Shown here: piece by piece, positions 26,741 through 35,871 of the stretch
Layout of the letters: the number at the start of each line of letters is the position of its first letter
How positions within the stretch are numbered: the first letter of the stretch is position 1
Assembly: GCF_014596975.1 (NCBI RefSeq)
Contig: NZ_JACVXD010000008.1
Span: forward strand, 62,001-126,000
DNA: 64,000 bases
Source: Aestuariibaculum marinum
Lineage (GTDB): Bacteria; Bacteroidota; Bacteroidia; Flavobacteriales; Flavobacteriaceae
Direction of reading: 5' to 3'
Notes under the pieces: model-generated
The model's input: only the letters and a program-made list of their open reading frames with translations
Database searches by the model: none
What the model was told of the DNA's origin: nothing
Position numbers and translations under genes: made by a program

Positions 26741-29700
26741 TTAGTTTTTAACTTTCAACTCGGCTTTCCAACTATATAACACCGGCACAACAAACAGCGT
26801 AATTAAGGCAATTAACATGCCCCCAAAACTTGGGATAGCCATAGGAATCATAATATCACTACCTCTACCGGTTGATGTTAATACTGGTAATAACGCAAGA
26901 ATAGTGGTTGCTGTCGTCATCAAACACGGTCTGATACGTTTTTCTCCTGCTTCAACTACAGAAGCCCTGATTTCTTTTTTTGTTTCCGGTGTATTCCTAT
27001 CAAATGTTTGTGTTAAATAGGTTGCCATAACCACACCGTCATCGGTAGCTATTCCAAAAAGGGCAATAAATCCGACCCAAACAGCAACACTTAGATTTAT
27101 GGGATGCATTTGGAATAAATCGCGCAGGTTTTCACCAAAAAACGACATATTTAAAAACCAGCTTTGTCCGTACAACCAAATCATAATAAATCCACCAGCG
27201 AAAGCTACAGCAATACCCGAAAACACCATTAATGATGTCCCTACAGATTTAAACTGAAAATACAGAATTAAGAAAATAATCATTAGTGCAAGTGGCACCA
27301 CTACCGATAAGGTTTTCTCTGCCCTAAGCTGATTTTCATAACTTCCTGTAAACTGATAACTAATCCCTTTTGGCACCACTAAATCGCCTGAATCAATGTT
27401 ATCCTGAATGAGTTTCTGAGCATTTTCAACCACATTAACCTCAGCAAAACCATCTAATTTATCGAACAATACATACCCCACTAAAAACGTATCTTCACTT
27501 TTAATCACCTGCGGTCCCTGCTCATAACGAATGGTTGCCAATTCACTAAGTGGCACCGGACTTCCTTTTTCAACAGGAATATATACTTGCTCTAAATCGG
27601 TTGGATTGGCACGTAATTCTCTTGGGTAACGCACCCGAACACCATAACGCTCACGGCCTTCAACAGTTTGCGTTAACACCATACCACCAACAGCTACTTT
27701 CAGCACGTTCTGAACCTGTTCAATACTCACCCCATATCGCGCAATTTTATCACGGTCAATATCGATTAGCAAATACGGTTTACCAACAATTCTATCGGCA
27801 AAAACAGCTTCTTGTTTAACACCTTCAGCATGTTTTAATACATTTTCAAGCTCCATTCCAAAGGCCTCAATTTGTTTTAAATCTTGCCCTTTCACTTTTA
27901 TACCCATTGGTGCACGCATACCCGTTTGCAACATCACTAATCGGGTTTCGATAGGTTGCAATTTAGGCGCAGAAGTCACACCAGGAAGCTTTGTTGCTTT
28001 TACAATCTCGTTCCAAATATCGTCCGGAGATTGAATTTCAGGACGCCAGTTACGGAAAAACTCGCCATCATCATCTGGAATGAGTTGTTCTTTTGCATTT
28101 ACAGATTGCCACACTTCAATATTTTCAGCTCGCAATGACTTCCCGTTTTTTAATATAAATTCACCATCTTCATTTACCTTATAACGTTGGCGAACACCAT
28201 TAGCATTTAGCATATACTCAGGTTTGTACTGAATAATATTTTCGTACATCGACAATGGCGCAGGATCTAAAGCCGATTCTGTTCTTCCGGCTTTACCAAC
28301 TACTGTTTCTATTTCAGGAATATTTGCCACTGCCATATCCAGTTGCTGTAACACCCGCTTATTTTCTTCAATTCCGGAATGCGGCATCGATGTAGGCATC
28401 AATAAAAACGAACCTTCATTCAAGGATGGCATGAATTCCTTTCCGGTATTTTTCATAATAAAAAACCCAGCTATTACAATGGCTGCCGGAACCGATAAAA
28501 ACAATACTTTATTATCAAGACACCAACGTAATATTTTAGTGTAATTCATTCTGAAAAGCGTAAAAACACCTAACAAACCGAAACAGATAATCGCTACAAA
28601 AATGAGATTCCAAAAAATACTCCTATCTACCCCCAGTGGTCGCCAATATTCCGCTAAAAGAAAGACAATAACTAAAGCTGAAATAATAATATTCAAGCTG
28701 TTTTTTGAAAGAACAAACTGTTTATTTAATAGTGAAATACTGTATTCTTCCTTACCTAAATACAAACTCATTACAGCAACAGCAGCAAAACCTACAAGAA
28801 CAAAACCTAACCAATACCCTTTAACCATTGCTAAAATACCAACAGTAAACAGTATGATATTAACACCATAATTAAGTTTCTTTTTTATATCATGCTTTTT
28901 AAAGATGAATGCTGCAAACGGTGGAATTAAAAATAAAGCCACAATAATGGAAGCTGTTAAGGCAAATGTTTTTGTGAATGCTAAAGGACGGAATAACTTC
29001 CCTTCGGCACCTATCATCGTAAATACAGGAATAAAACTGATGATGGTTGTCATAACTGCCGTTACAATTGCCCCTGAAACTTCAGAAGTCGCATTATACA
29101 CCACTGTATTTATTGAAAGTGTTCCATCGTTTTCATCCAAATGACGAATGATATTTTCAGAGAGAATCACACCTACATCAACCATAGTTCCGATGGCAAT
29201 GGCAATACCAGAAAGTGCCACAATATTTGCATCAACTCCAAAGAATTTCATAGCAATAAAGACCATTAGAACCGCAACGGGTAATAATCCGGAAATTAGT
29301 ATGGAAGCGCGCAAATTGAAAACCATAACCACAATAACTAAAACAGTGATTAGGATTTCTAAAGTCAGTGCTTCATTTAAGGTACCTAAAGTTTCCTGAA
29401 TAAGCTCTGATCTATCGTAAAATGGCACAATAGTTACTTGAGATATTCTGCCATCGCTAAGCTCTTTAGTAGGTAACCCCGAACTTAACTCGCTTATTTT
29501 CTCTTTTACATTGTTAATAACTTCCATTGGATTCGCACCGTATCGTGCCACGACTACGCCACCAACAACTTCAGCACCTTCTTTATCTAAAATACCACGA
29601 CGTGCAGCTGGACCCAACGATACTTTAGCAACGTCCTTAATTTTTATAGGCGTAAAATCTTTTGAAGTAACGACCGCATCTTCGATGTCGGCAATAGACT

Positions 29701-30466
29701 TCACATATCCCAAACCACGCACTAAATATTCAGCTTGGTTAATCTCCAGTGTTTGTGCACCAATATCCCTGTTACTTTCTTTAACGGCTTTTACGATTTG
29801 CTGTAATCCAATATTGTATTGACGCATCAATTCCGGATTAACATCCACCTGGTATTCCTGAACATAACCTCCTATTGAAGCCACTTCGGAAACTCCACTT
29901 GCCGATGATAAGGCATATTTTACATAATAATCTTGAATACTACGTAACTCTTGTAAATCCCAGCCTCCAGTAACGTTACCATCCTGATCGCGACCTTCAA
30001 GCGTATACCAATATATCTGCCCTAAACCTGTTGCATCTGGACCTAAAGCAGGACTTACGTCTTCTGGTAGCAATCCGCTTGGCAAAGCATTTAACTTCTC
30101 CAGAATACGACTTCGACTCCAGTAAAACTCCACATCTTCTTCAAAAATGATATAAATACTTGAAAACCCGAACATAGACGAACTACGAATGGTTTTCACT
30201 CCAGGAATTCCCAGTAAAGATGTTGTTAACGGATAGGTAATCTGGTCTTCAATATCCTGTGGCGACCGTCCCTCCCATTTAGTAAATACGATTTGTTGAT
30301 TTTCTCCAATATCAGGAATCGCATCAACGGCAACAGGGTTATTGGGTAAAAATCCGGTATCCCAATTAAGAGGTGCATTTACTGTTCCCCAACCTATAAA
30401 AAGAATGAGTAAAAGAACGGCGACCAGTTTATTTTCTATTAAAAACTTAATGCTTTTATTCAGCAT
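26741..30466 (-). CDS. cusA: CusA/CzcA-family heavy-metal RND pump
   Basis: The protein has 1241 residues. RND features include the N-terminal helix, NPVAVDAIPDIGENQQIVFT, the helix-4 motif GIAIAIGTMVDVGVIL with acidic relay residues, and C-terminal LFGIATDDGVVMATYL. The family exports Cu/Ag or Co/Zn/Cd; the CopA and CusB neighbours favour copper/silver. It is about 200 residues longer than E. coli CusA. Extra membrane segments lie at about 525-645 and an added periplasmic stretch at about 745-815. It is the first gene of the tight block and is preceded by a 117-bp gap likely to contain a promoter. Confidence 0.94.
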   Translation of the reverse strand: MLNKSIKFLIENKLVAVLLLILFIGWGTVNAPLNWDTGFLPNNPVAVDAIPDIGENQQIVFTKWEGRSPQDIEDQITYPLTTSLLGIPGVKTIRSSSMFGFSSIYIIFEEDVEFYWSRSRILEKLNALPSGLLPEDVSPALGPDATGLGQIYWYTLEGRDQDGNVTGGWDLQELRSIQDYYVKYALSSASGVSEVASIGGYVQEYQVDVNPELMRQYNIGLQQIVKAVKESNRDIGAQTLEINQAEYLVRGLGYVKSIADIEDAVVTSKDFTPIKIKDVAKVSLGPAARRGILDKEGAEVVGGVVVARYGANPMEVINNVKEKISELSSGLPTKELSDGRISQVTIVPFYDRSELIQETLGTLNEALTLEILITVLVIVVMVFNLRASILISGLLPVAVLMVFIAMKFFGVDANIVALSGIAIAIGTMVDVGVILSENIIRHLDENDGTLSINTVVYNATSEVSGAIVTAVMTTIISFIPVFTMIGAEGKLFRPLAFTKTFALTASIIVALFLIPPFAAFIFKKHDIKKKLNYGVNIILFTVGILAMVKGYWLGFVLVGFAAVAVMSLYLGKEEYSISLLNKQFVLSKNSLNIIISALVIVFLLAEYWRPLGVDRSIFWNLIFVAIICFGLLGVFTLFRMNYTKILRWCLDNKVLFLSVPAAIVIAGFFIMKNTGKEFMPSLNEGSFLLMPTSMPHSGIEENKRVLQQLDMAVANIPEIETVVGKAGRTESALDPAPLSMYENIIQYKPEYMLNANGVRQRYKVNEDGEFILKNGKSLRAENIEVWQSVNAKEQLIPDDDGEFFRNWRPEIQSPDDIWNEIVKATKLPGVTSAPKLQPIETRLVMLQTGMRAPMGIKVKGQDLKQIEAFGMELENVLKHAEGVKQEAVFADRIVGKPYLLIDIDRDKIARYGVSIEQVQNVLKVAVGGMVLTQTVEGRERYGVRVRYPRELRANPTDLEQVYIPVEKGSPVPLSELATIRYEQGPQVIKSEDTFLVGYVLFDKLDGFAEVNVVENAQKLIQDNIDSGDLVVPKGISYQFTGSYENQLRAEKTLSVVVPLALMIIFLILYFQFKSVGTSLMVFSGIAVAFAGGFIMIWLYGQSWFLNMSFFGENLRDLFQMHPINLSVAVWVGFIALFGIATDDGVVMATYLTQTFDRNTPETKKEIRASVVEAGEKRIRPCLMTTATTILALLPVLTSTGRGSDIMIPMAIPSFGGMLIALITLFVVPVLYSWKAELKVKN

Positions 30467-30583
30467 GGTTTTGAAATTTTAGTAATTAAAATAGTGTATA
30501 CAGTAAGAAAGAGCTATTATAAAAAATGCTCAAAACACGTCAAGGTCATAACACATAAAAGTATTACAACCGTTTTACTAAAA

Positions 30584-30997
30584 TCAAATTAAATAGGTCT
30601 CGACCAGCTTATAGATTTGCCTGCTAACGAGTGGTGGCTTATAAGCCGCATAAGAATTATCTAACTCCTCTTCACTTTCAAATAAGTTAATAAAGGTGTA
30701 AGCAAAAGAGGTTACAAACAATTGTTGGTTAAACGATAATTTTTCAAAATTCTGCTGTAGTTCGTCCTGACCTTCAACAACCAACTGTTTATCATCACAA
30801 CAATTTTTCTTTGTAACGGCACATGCATCAGTTGAAGGCGTGTCCATTTCCATTCCACAGCCTTTGGCTTTATGGAATACAGCCATTTCAACTAAAGTAT
30901 CTCCACAATAATGCATATCTACAGTGAACGACATAGTAGTAAGTAACACTACAAATGCCATAGAGATTGCTATTATTTTTAGGGATACACTCTTCAT
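30584..30997 (-). CDS. HYC_CC_PP family protein
   Basis: The protein has 137 residues: an N-terminal membrane or signal segment (about 8-27), then the three family signatures in order, DMHYCGD, KKNCCDD and YKPPLVSR. The Cys/His content suggests metal binding. Members often sit beside copper-efflux genes, as here. The biochemical role is not known. A -7 promoter element lies 9 bp upstream. Confidence 0.88.
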   Translation of the reverse strand: MKSVSLKIIAISMAFVVLLTTMSFTVDMHYCGDTLVEMAVFHKAKGCGMEMDTPSTDACAVTKKNCCDDKQLVVEGQDELQQNFEKLSFNQQLFVTSFAYTFINLFESEEELDNSYAAYKPPLVSRQIYKLVETYLI

Positions 30998-31005
30998 GAT
31001 TAAAG

Positions 31006-31013
31006 CAAAGTTA
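31006..31013 (-). promoter_or_regulatory. -7 promoter element before HYC_CC_PP gene
   Basis: The minus strand reads TAACTTTG, an exact TAnnTTTG match, leaving a very short leader before the ATG at 30997. A -33 element is not clear. It may drive the copper cluster from its first gene. Confidence 0.45.
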
Positions 31014-31093
31014 CAAAATTTTAATTATGAACGTTTTATTTAACAGAAGTTTAGATTTTGAATTCTCTTAAGTTATCATTTACACCAGAACCC

Positions 31094-31122
31094 AAAAAGG
31101 TTCCTGAAACAGGAACCTTTTT
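31094..31122 (-). terminator. Intrinsic terminator after GH20 gene
   Basis: AAAAAGGTTCCTG (31094-31106) pairs perfectly with CAGGAACCTTTTT (31110-31122) around a 3-nt loop, directly next to the stop codon at 31124. Confidence 0.92.
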
Positions 31123-31123
31123 C

Positions 31124-32824
31124 TTATTCTTCTTCACTTAAACTATGCTTGGCATAATTTAAATTCATGGCTTTATATCGTTCTATTAGATTTGGAAGTC
31201 TTAGTTTAAAATCGCTCCAATCACGTTGGTCTTGTGCTGTCCAAACCACTTCACTTAACGCTGTCATTCTAGGTAAAATCATATACTCCACATAATCGGT
31301 GGTTTCCATGTATTCTGTCCACACATTAGCCTGAGCACCTAAAATATATTGCTTTTCTTCTTCGGTTAATTCTTCCGGCTCCGGATTATACGAATACACC
31401 TTTTCAACATTGGTAAACCCTCCAATAGCCAATGGCTCATTAGCTTTATCTTTAGATTGATAATGATCGAAATAACAATGGGAATTAGGTGCCATAATAA
31501 CATCGTGATGTTGCTTTGCCGACTCAATGCCTCCTTTTGTTCCACGCCATGACATTACCGTTGCATTTGGAGCCAAACCGCCTTCTAAAATTTCATCCCA
31601 ACCAATAATTTGCTTGCCTTTGGCATTGACAAATTTTTCGATACGCTGTATGAAATAACTCTGCAACTCATGCTCATCATGTAATCCAAGAGACTTTATT
31701 TTACTTTGACAATGCGGACAACGTTTCCAGTTTCCTTTCGGACATTCATCTCCTCCAATGTGGATATATTTAGAAGGAAATAACGGTAACACTTCCGCTA
31801 ACACATCTTCTAAAAACTTAAACGTATTTTCTTTACCTGCACAATATACATCACCGGTTACACCCCAGGTTTCGTATACTACTTTAGCAGTTCCGTTAGC
31901 CTGAAGTTCCTTGCTTTTTTCAGACATTGGGCTTTTTCCTAAATTGGTTGGCTCTTCCGGAAAACAACTCAATTCAGGATATGCAGCAATGGCAGCAGCG
32001 CTATGTCCCGGCAATTCAATTTCAGGGATTACCGTAACATGTTTACTTGCTGCATATGCAACAATCTCCTTTATTTCCTCTTGGGTATAGAACCCACCAT
32101 ATACTTTTTGATCGTTTTCTGCACCAGGATGATGACCGACAATAGTACCATTTCTAAAGGCACCGATTTCAGTAAGTTTTGGATATTTTTTAATTTCTAT
32201 ACGCCACCCCTGATCTTCGGTTAAATGCCAGTGAAAGGTATTCATTTTATGCATCGCAATTAAATCGATGTATTGTTTAATGAAACTTACCGGAAAGAAA
32301 TGACGCCCCACATCAAGATGCATGCCTCTGTATACAAATCTTGGCTCATCTTTTATAATAACCGCTGGAATTGTAAACGAACTTCCTATTTTTGTTGCCT
32401 TTTCAATATCGGCAGGCATTAACTGTTTTAAAGTTTGAATGCCATAAAACACTCCAGTACTGGTTTTTCCGGAAATTACAATTTCATTGGTGTTAACCTT
32501 TAACTCATAACCTTCGGTATTCTCAATTGCATCATCTAATTTTAACACAATATCACCGCTTACTTCCTTCGAATCTACTTTCAATGTTTTTCCCAAAGCA
32601 GCACCTAAAATTCCTGATAAATAATCGGCTTCTTGCGTTAGCTCTTTATCGCAAACAATCTTTGTTTTTTTATCAACTTTAAACGTTCCGTTTAGAATCT
32701 CCTGAAATGCAGGTTTGGGTATAATTTGATAATCACTTGTTTCATTAGATGTTTGTCCAAACAAATTAGAATTGAACAAGGTTAAGAAAATAAGCACCAA
32801 AGGCACCGAAAATTGAAGTTTCAT
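31124..32824 (-). CDS. Beta-N-acetylhexosaminidase, glycoside hydrolase family 20
   Basis: The protein has 566 residues: a signal peptide (about 1-23), a GH20b N-terminal domain (about 30-160) and a GH20 TIM barrel (about 165-510). The catalytic Asp-Glu pair lies at about 359-360 (IHIGGDECPKG). Other family motifs are RGMHLDVGRHFFPV, MNTFHWHLTEDQGWRIEI and EIELPGHSAAA. It releases terminal GlcNAc/GalNAc, for instance from chitin oligomers or glycans, in the periplasm or outside the cell. It is monocistronic with its own terminator. No other chitin genes are near. Confidence 0.96.
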   Translation of the reverse strand: MKLQFSVPLVLIFLTLFNSNLFGQTSNETSDYQIIPKPAFQEILNGTFKVDKKTKIVCDKELTQEADYLSGILGAALGKTLKVDSKEVSGDIVLKLDDAIENTEGYELKVNTNEIVISGKTSTGVFYGIQTLKQLMPADIEKATKIGSSFTIPAVIIKDEPRFVYRGMHLDVGRHFFPVSFIKQYIDLIAMHKMNTFHWHLTEDQGWRIEIKKYPKLTEIGAFRNGTIVGHHPGAENDQKVYGGFYTQEEIKEIVAYAASKHVTVIPEIELPGHSAAAIAAYPELSCFPEEPTNLGKSPMSEKSKELQANGTAKVVYETWGVTGDVYCAGKENTFKFLEDVLAEVLPLFPSKYIHIGGDECPKGNWKRCPHCQSKIKSLGLHDEHELQSYFIQRIEKFVNAKGKQIIGWDEILEGGLAPNATVMSWRGTKGGIESAKQHHDVIMAPNSHCYFDHYQSKDKANEPLAIGGFTNVEKVYSYNPEPEELTEEEKQYILGAQANVWTEYMETTDYVEYMILPRMTALSEVVWTAQDQRDWSDFKLRLPNLIERYKAMNLNYAKHSLSEEE

Positions 32825-32926
32825 GTTTAATGTTTTAGTTTGAATGACAAGGTATCTGAATACTTACAACTTTGAAAAAAGTTTAGACGGACGCCTTTAT
32901 TTTGATATTGAACGACGTATTTTCAT

Positions 32927-32963
32927 AAAAAAAGGCCTCCAATTAACTAAAACTGAAGGCCTT
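32927..32963 (-). terminator. Terminator of the three-gene ATP-cone/beta-CASP group
   Basis: On the minus strand AAGGCCTTC pairs with GGAGGCCTT around a loop of about 14 nt. A T run follows (plus-strand A run 32927-32933). It lies 18 bp after the stop of the small helical protein. Confidence 0.75.
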
Positions 32964-32980
32964 CTAAACAACTAATTACT

Positions 32981-33421
32981 CTATTCAAGCAAACGTTTTT
33001 GTTTGCCATCTTTTATAACACCTTTAACAAGTTCGAATAACTCTTTTTTAAGTGCTCTGTACTCATCTAAAAAGGCGTTTACTTTAATTATAAGTTTGCG
33101 ATGTTCGTCTCTATAAGCTTCTTCCTGCTCATATTGATCCAACCCATCAACCATAATTTCCAATCCGTTTTCATGACGTTTTACTTCTTCTAACAAAGTG
33201 ATAATTTCATCATGAATTTTACTTATTTGCTCCGACATTTTTTTTCCGTCTTCAAAATGTTTTGAGTCGATTAACTGTAGGGTGTACGACTTGATTAAAT
33301 CATTAAAAAACAATTGCTCGTCTTTTGCAAATTCTAATTCAGACATCCACTTAAGAGAACTTTCATGCATGTTTTCGGAGTTTAGCCATACGCGATACCC
33401 TTTAACTTCTTGTGTTTTCAT
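32981..33421 (-). CDS. Small helical (coiled-coil) protein of unknown function
   Basis: The 146 residues are nearly all predicted helix, rich in Glu and Lys, with heptad-like stretches (ISKIHDEIITLLEEVKRHEN, VNAFLDEYRALKKELFELVK). There is no signal peptide, so it is cytoplasmic. I do not recognise the family. It is the last gene after the beta-CASP hydrolase (54-bp gap) and before a terminator, so it probably belongs to that unit as an accessory or adaptor. Confidence 0.8.
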   Translation of the reverse strand: MKTQEVKGYRVWLNSENMHESSLKWMSELEFAKDEQLFFNDLIKSYTLQLIDSKHFEDGKKMSEQISKIHDEIITLLEEVKRHENGLEIMVDGLDQYEQEEAYRDEHRKLIIKVNAFLDEYRALKKELFELVKGVIKDGKQKRLLE

Positions 33422-33475
33422 CTTTAATATTGTTTTATTTCTCTTATTTAATTTTAATTTAACTCTTTAATTTCC

Positions 33476-34879
33476 TTAATCTGAAAAGGAATACATTCTA
33501 ATTGTTTCTTCATCAAATAACTTAGGAATGGTAGCATTCCACCCAAAAATGTTTTTTAGTTTTAATCGTAATGCATCTAATGCTGTTGGTTCGCCATGAA
33601 TTAAAAACACCTTTTCAGGAACATTCATAATATTGTTCATCCAGTCCAGAAGTTCATACTGATCGGCATGAGCCGACAAACTGTCTATACTTTTCACTGT
33701 TGCTTTTACCGGGTAATATTTTCCATAGAATCGGATTTCATGTGCCCCTTCCTTCAATAAACGCCCGCGAGTTCCTTCGGCCTGATAGCCCACTAATAAA
33801 ATGGTTGTTGAGCGTTGATCGATAAGTTGCTGCAAATACGTTAACACACGACCACCAGTTACCATACCACTACCGGCAATGATTATCTTAGATCGGTTGT
33901 CGTCTATAGTTTCCCAAGTTTCTTTGTAAGACTGAATAATATTCACATGATTACACATGGCCTCGTACTCACTATCGGATAATTTATGCCACTTACTGTA
34001 TTGTTTAAAAACCTTGAGTACATTAGTCCCCATAGGGCTATCGACAAAAATGGGAATATTTGGTATTTTGTTTTGTTTATACAATTTCCATAGTAGAAAC
34101 ACTAACGTTTGTAAACGCTCTACGGCAAAACTTGGAATGATTAAATTACCGTGTTTATGAATCGTTTCATTAATGATTTCTGACAGTTCCTCTTCTACAT
34201 CATTTTTTGGATGCAACTTATCTCCATACGTACTTTCAACAAATAAATAATCGGCCCATTCCGGCTTTTTAGGAGATTCCAACAGATAATCATTAATCCG
34301 GCCCACATCACCCGAAAAGACAAAACGCTTACCGTTAATATTTATTTCTATAAAGGTTGACCCCAGAATATGACCATTAGATTGAAAACGATAAGACATA
34401 TTATCGGACAGGAAAATCCACTTGTTTGGCATTTCAACCTGAAATTTTCTAATCGTCCGATCAACATCAAGTTTCGTATAAAACGGTAATGCCGGATCGT
34501 GTTTGGTATAATCTTCTTTATTCGCCTTTTCGGCATCCTCCTCATGAATTTTAGCACTGTCTAACAATACAATTTCGGCAATAGATAAAGTTGGTGCCGT
34601 ACCAACAATTGTTCCTTGAAAGCCTTGTTTTAGCAGTCTTGGTAAATAGCCCACATGATCGTAATGTCCGTGGGTAAGCAAAACAACATCTACTTTCCCT
34701 ACATCAATAGGTAAATCGTTCCAGTTTTGTAACCTTAGCTCCTTTAAGCCTTGAAACATTCCGCAATCCACCAGAATATTTTTTTCAGCTGTTTCAATAA
34801 AAAATTTAGAGCCTGTAACGGTTCCTGCTGCTCCTAAAAACGTTATTTTAACAGAATCGTCCATGATTAATGATGACAT
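33476..34879 (-). CDS. Beta-CASP metallo-beta-lactamase-fold hydrolase (RNA-processing type)
   Basis: The protein has 467 residues from the ATG at 34879. An ATG at 34864 would avoid the 13-bp overlap with the upstream gene and is equally possible. The zinc motif HGHYDH (about 70-75) and FSGDVGR are present. A beta-CASP insert (about 220-350) and a C-terminal RMMBL region with IAGSGMVTGGRVLTYL, SLSAHADQ and FLIHGEP complete it. This is the CPSF/RNase J-like class that cuts RNA, though some homologues are only annotated as exonucleases. Overlap with the ATP-cone gene implies translational coupling. Confidence 0.93.
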   Translation of the reverse strand: MSSLIMDDSVKITFLGAAGTVTGSKFFIETAEKNILVDCGMFQGLKELRLQNWNDLPIDVGKVDVVLLTHGHYDHVGYLPRLLKQGFQGTIVGTAPTLSIAEIVLLDSAKIHEEDAEKANKEDYTKHDPALPFYTKLDVDRTIRKFQVEMPNKWIFLSDNMSYRFQSNGHILGSTFIEININGKRFVFSGDVGRINDYLLESPKKPEWADYLFVESTYGDKLHPKNDVEEELSEIINETIHKHGNLIIPSFAVERLQTLVFLLWKLYKQNKIPNIPIFVDSPMGTNVLKVFKQYSKWHKLSDSEYEAMCNHVNIIQSYKETWETIDDNRSKIIIAGSGMVTGGRVLTYLQQLIDQRSTTILLVGYQAEGTRGRLLKEGAHEIRFYGKYYPVKATVKSIDSLSAHADQYELLDWMNNIMNVPEKVFLIHGEPTALDALRLKLKNIFGWNATIPKLFDEETIRMYSFSD

Positions 34880-35706
34880 AACATGTTTATTTCGTTTAAT
34901 ATTTTTTCTTTTCTTTTCTCTGAAATCCCTAAATGATCAAGATAAAATGCATCGCCTACTAATTGCCGGCATAACACCACATCGCGGCTCAATAAAAACT
35001 GTTTTTCTCTCTGGGTTAACAAGGTAGATACTGTAATTGGGTATAATCCGAGACGATCAATCCTGTCCTTCAACCCATTATTTACAGGATGATCCCAACT
35101 TAATAAATATAGATTAACACATGTTCCATATTTAAGAGCATCTTCAGTAAATCTGGTATTTGTTACCACCCAACCCTCAGTTAAAACTGAAGTGTTTTTT
35201 AAATTTTTGTTCCAATGCGCCTTAATATCGTTATAACGGGAATTAATGTAAAGAGGCACTTTCACATTGCACTTAAAAGTCTTTTCGCTATGAAATTTAC
35301 ATTCTATAATCGTGGTTGAATTATTTTTTGTCGCGACAACATCGACTTCATGTGAAATGCAACTCCCTTGCAGTACTTTATCGACTTCGGTTTTATACCC
35401 TGAATATGTTAAAACGGCGCTTATAAACCGTTCGAACGGAAACCCTGTTGGCCCAAGTTCGTAAATGGCTCGTTTCAACTTATATTTCGAAGCCAAATAA
35501 CTCTTCTCTTTTCTGAGTAAGGCAAAGGCTCTATTGTAAATTTCTTTTGTTGAAATATTATCGTACAACTCGTTAATTACGATATCGACAATCTCATCTA
35601 CCGTGGCTTGTTTTGCACCACTTCGCAGTAAAGATTTTCTTAATTTATCTATTGAAAACTTTACTTTCTCTCCTGAAGACTTTATAACATCAACGGTAGT
35701 TTCCAT
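34867..35706 (-). CDS. ATP-cone domain fused to a PD-(D/E)XK (Mrr-like) nuclease domain
   Basis: The protein has 279 residues. Residues about 3-88 form an ATP-cone, the nucleotide-binding regulatory domain known from ribonucleotide reductase and NrdR (VIKSSGEKVKFSIDKLRKSL). Residues about 92-195 carry the nuclease signature: HEVD with Asp122, then IIECK with Glu135 and Lys137. The C-terminal 85 residues are helical and unassigned. A nuclease switched by the ATP/dATP level is the simple hypothesis. It overlaps the beta-CASP gene by 13 bp and is first in the unit. Confidence 0.88.
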   Translation of the reverse strand: METTVDVIKSSGEKVKFSIDKLRKSLLRSGAKQATVDEIVDIVINELYDNISTKEIYNRAFALLRKEKSYLASKYKLKRAIYELGPTGFPFERFISAVLTYSGYKTEVDKVLQGSCISHEVDVVATKNNSTTIIECKFHSEKTFKCNVKVPLYINSRYNDIKAHWNKNLKNTSVLTEGWVVTNTRFTEDALKYGTCVNLYLLSWDHPVNNGLKDRIDRLGLYPITVSTLLTQREKQFLLSRDVVLCRQLVGDAFYLDHLGISEKRKEKILNEINMLCHH

Positions 35707-35871
35707 GTTTTCATAGTTGTTTTGAACAACTAAATTTAAAAAACCGATCCCCCTATTGCTATGATATTTATCAGTTTTACATTCCTCTAGAATAGTCGTC
35801 TCAGTTTCATTATCTTAGAAACTTATATAAGCACTTAAAAATCAAACTACAAACAAATTACAAAGACATAT

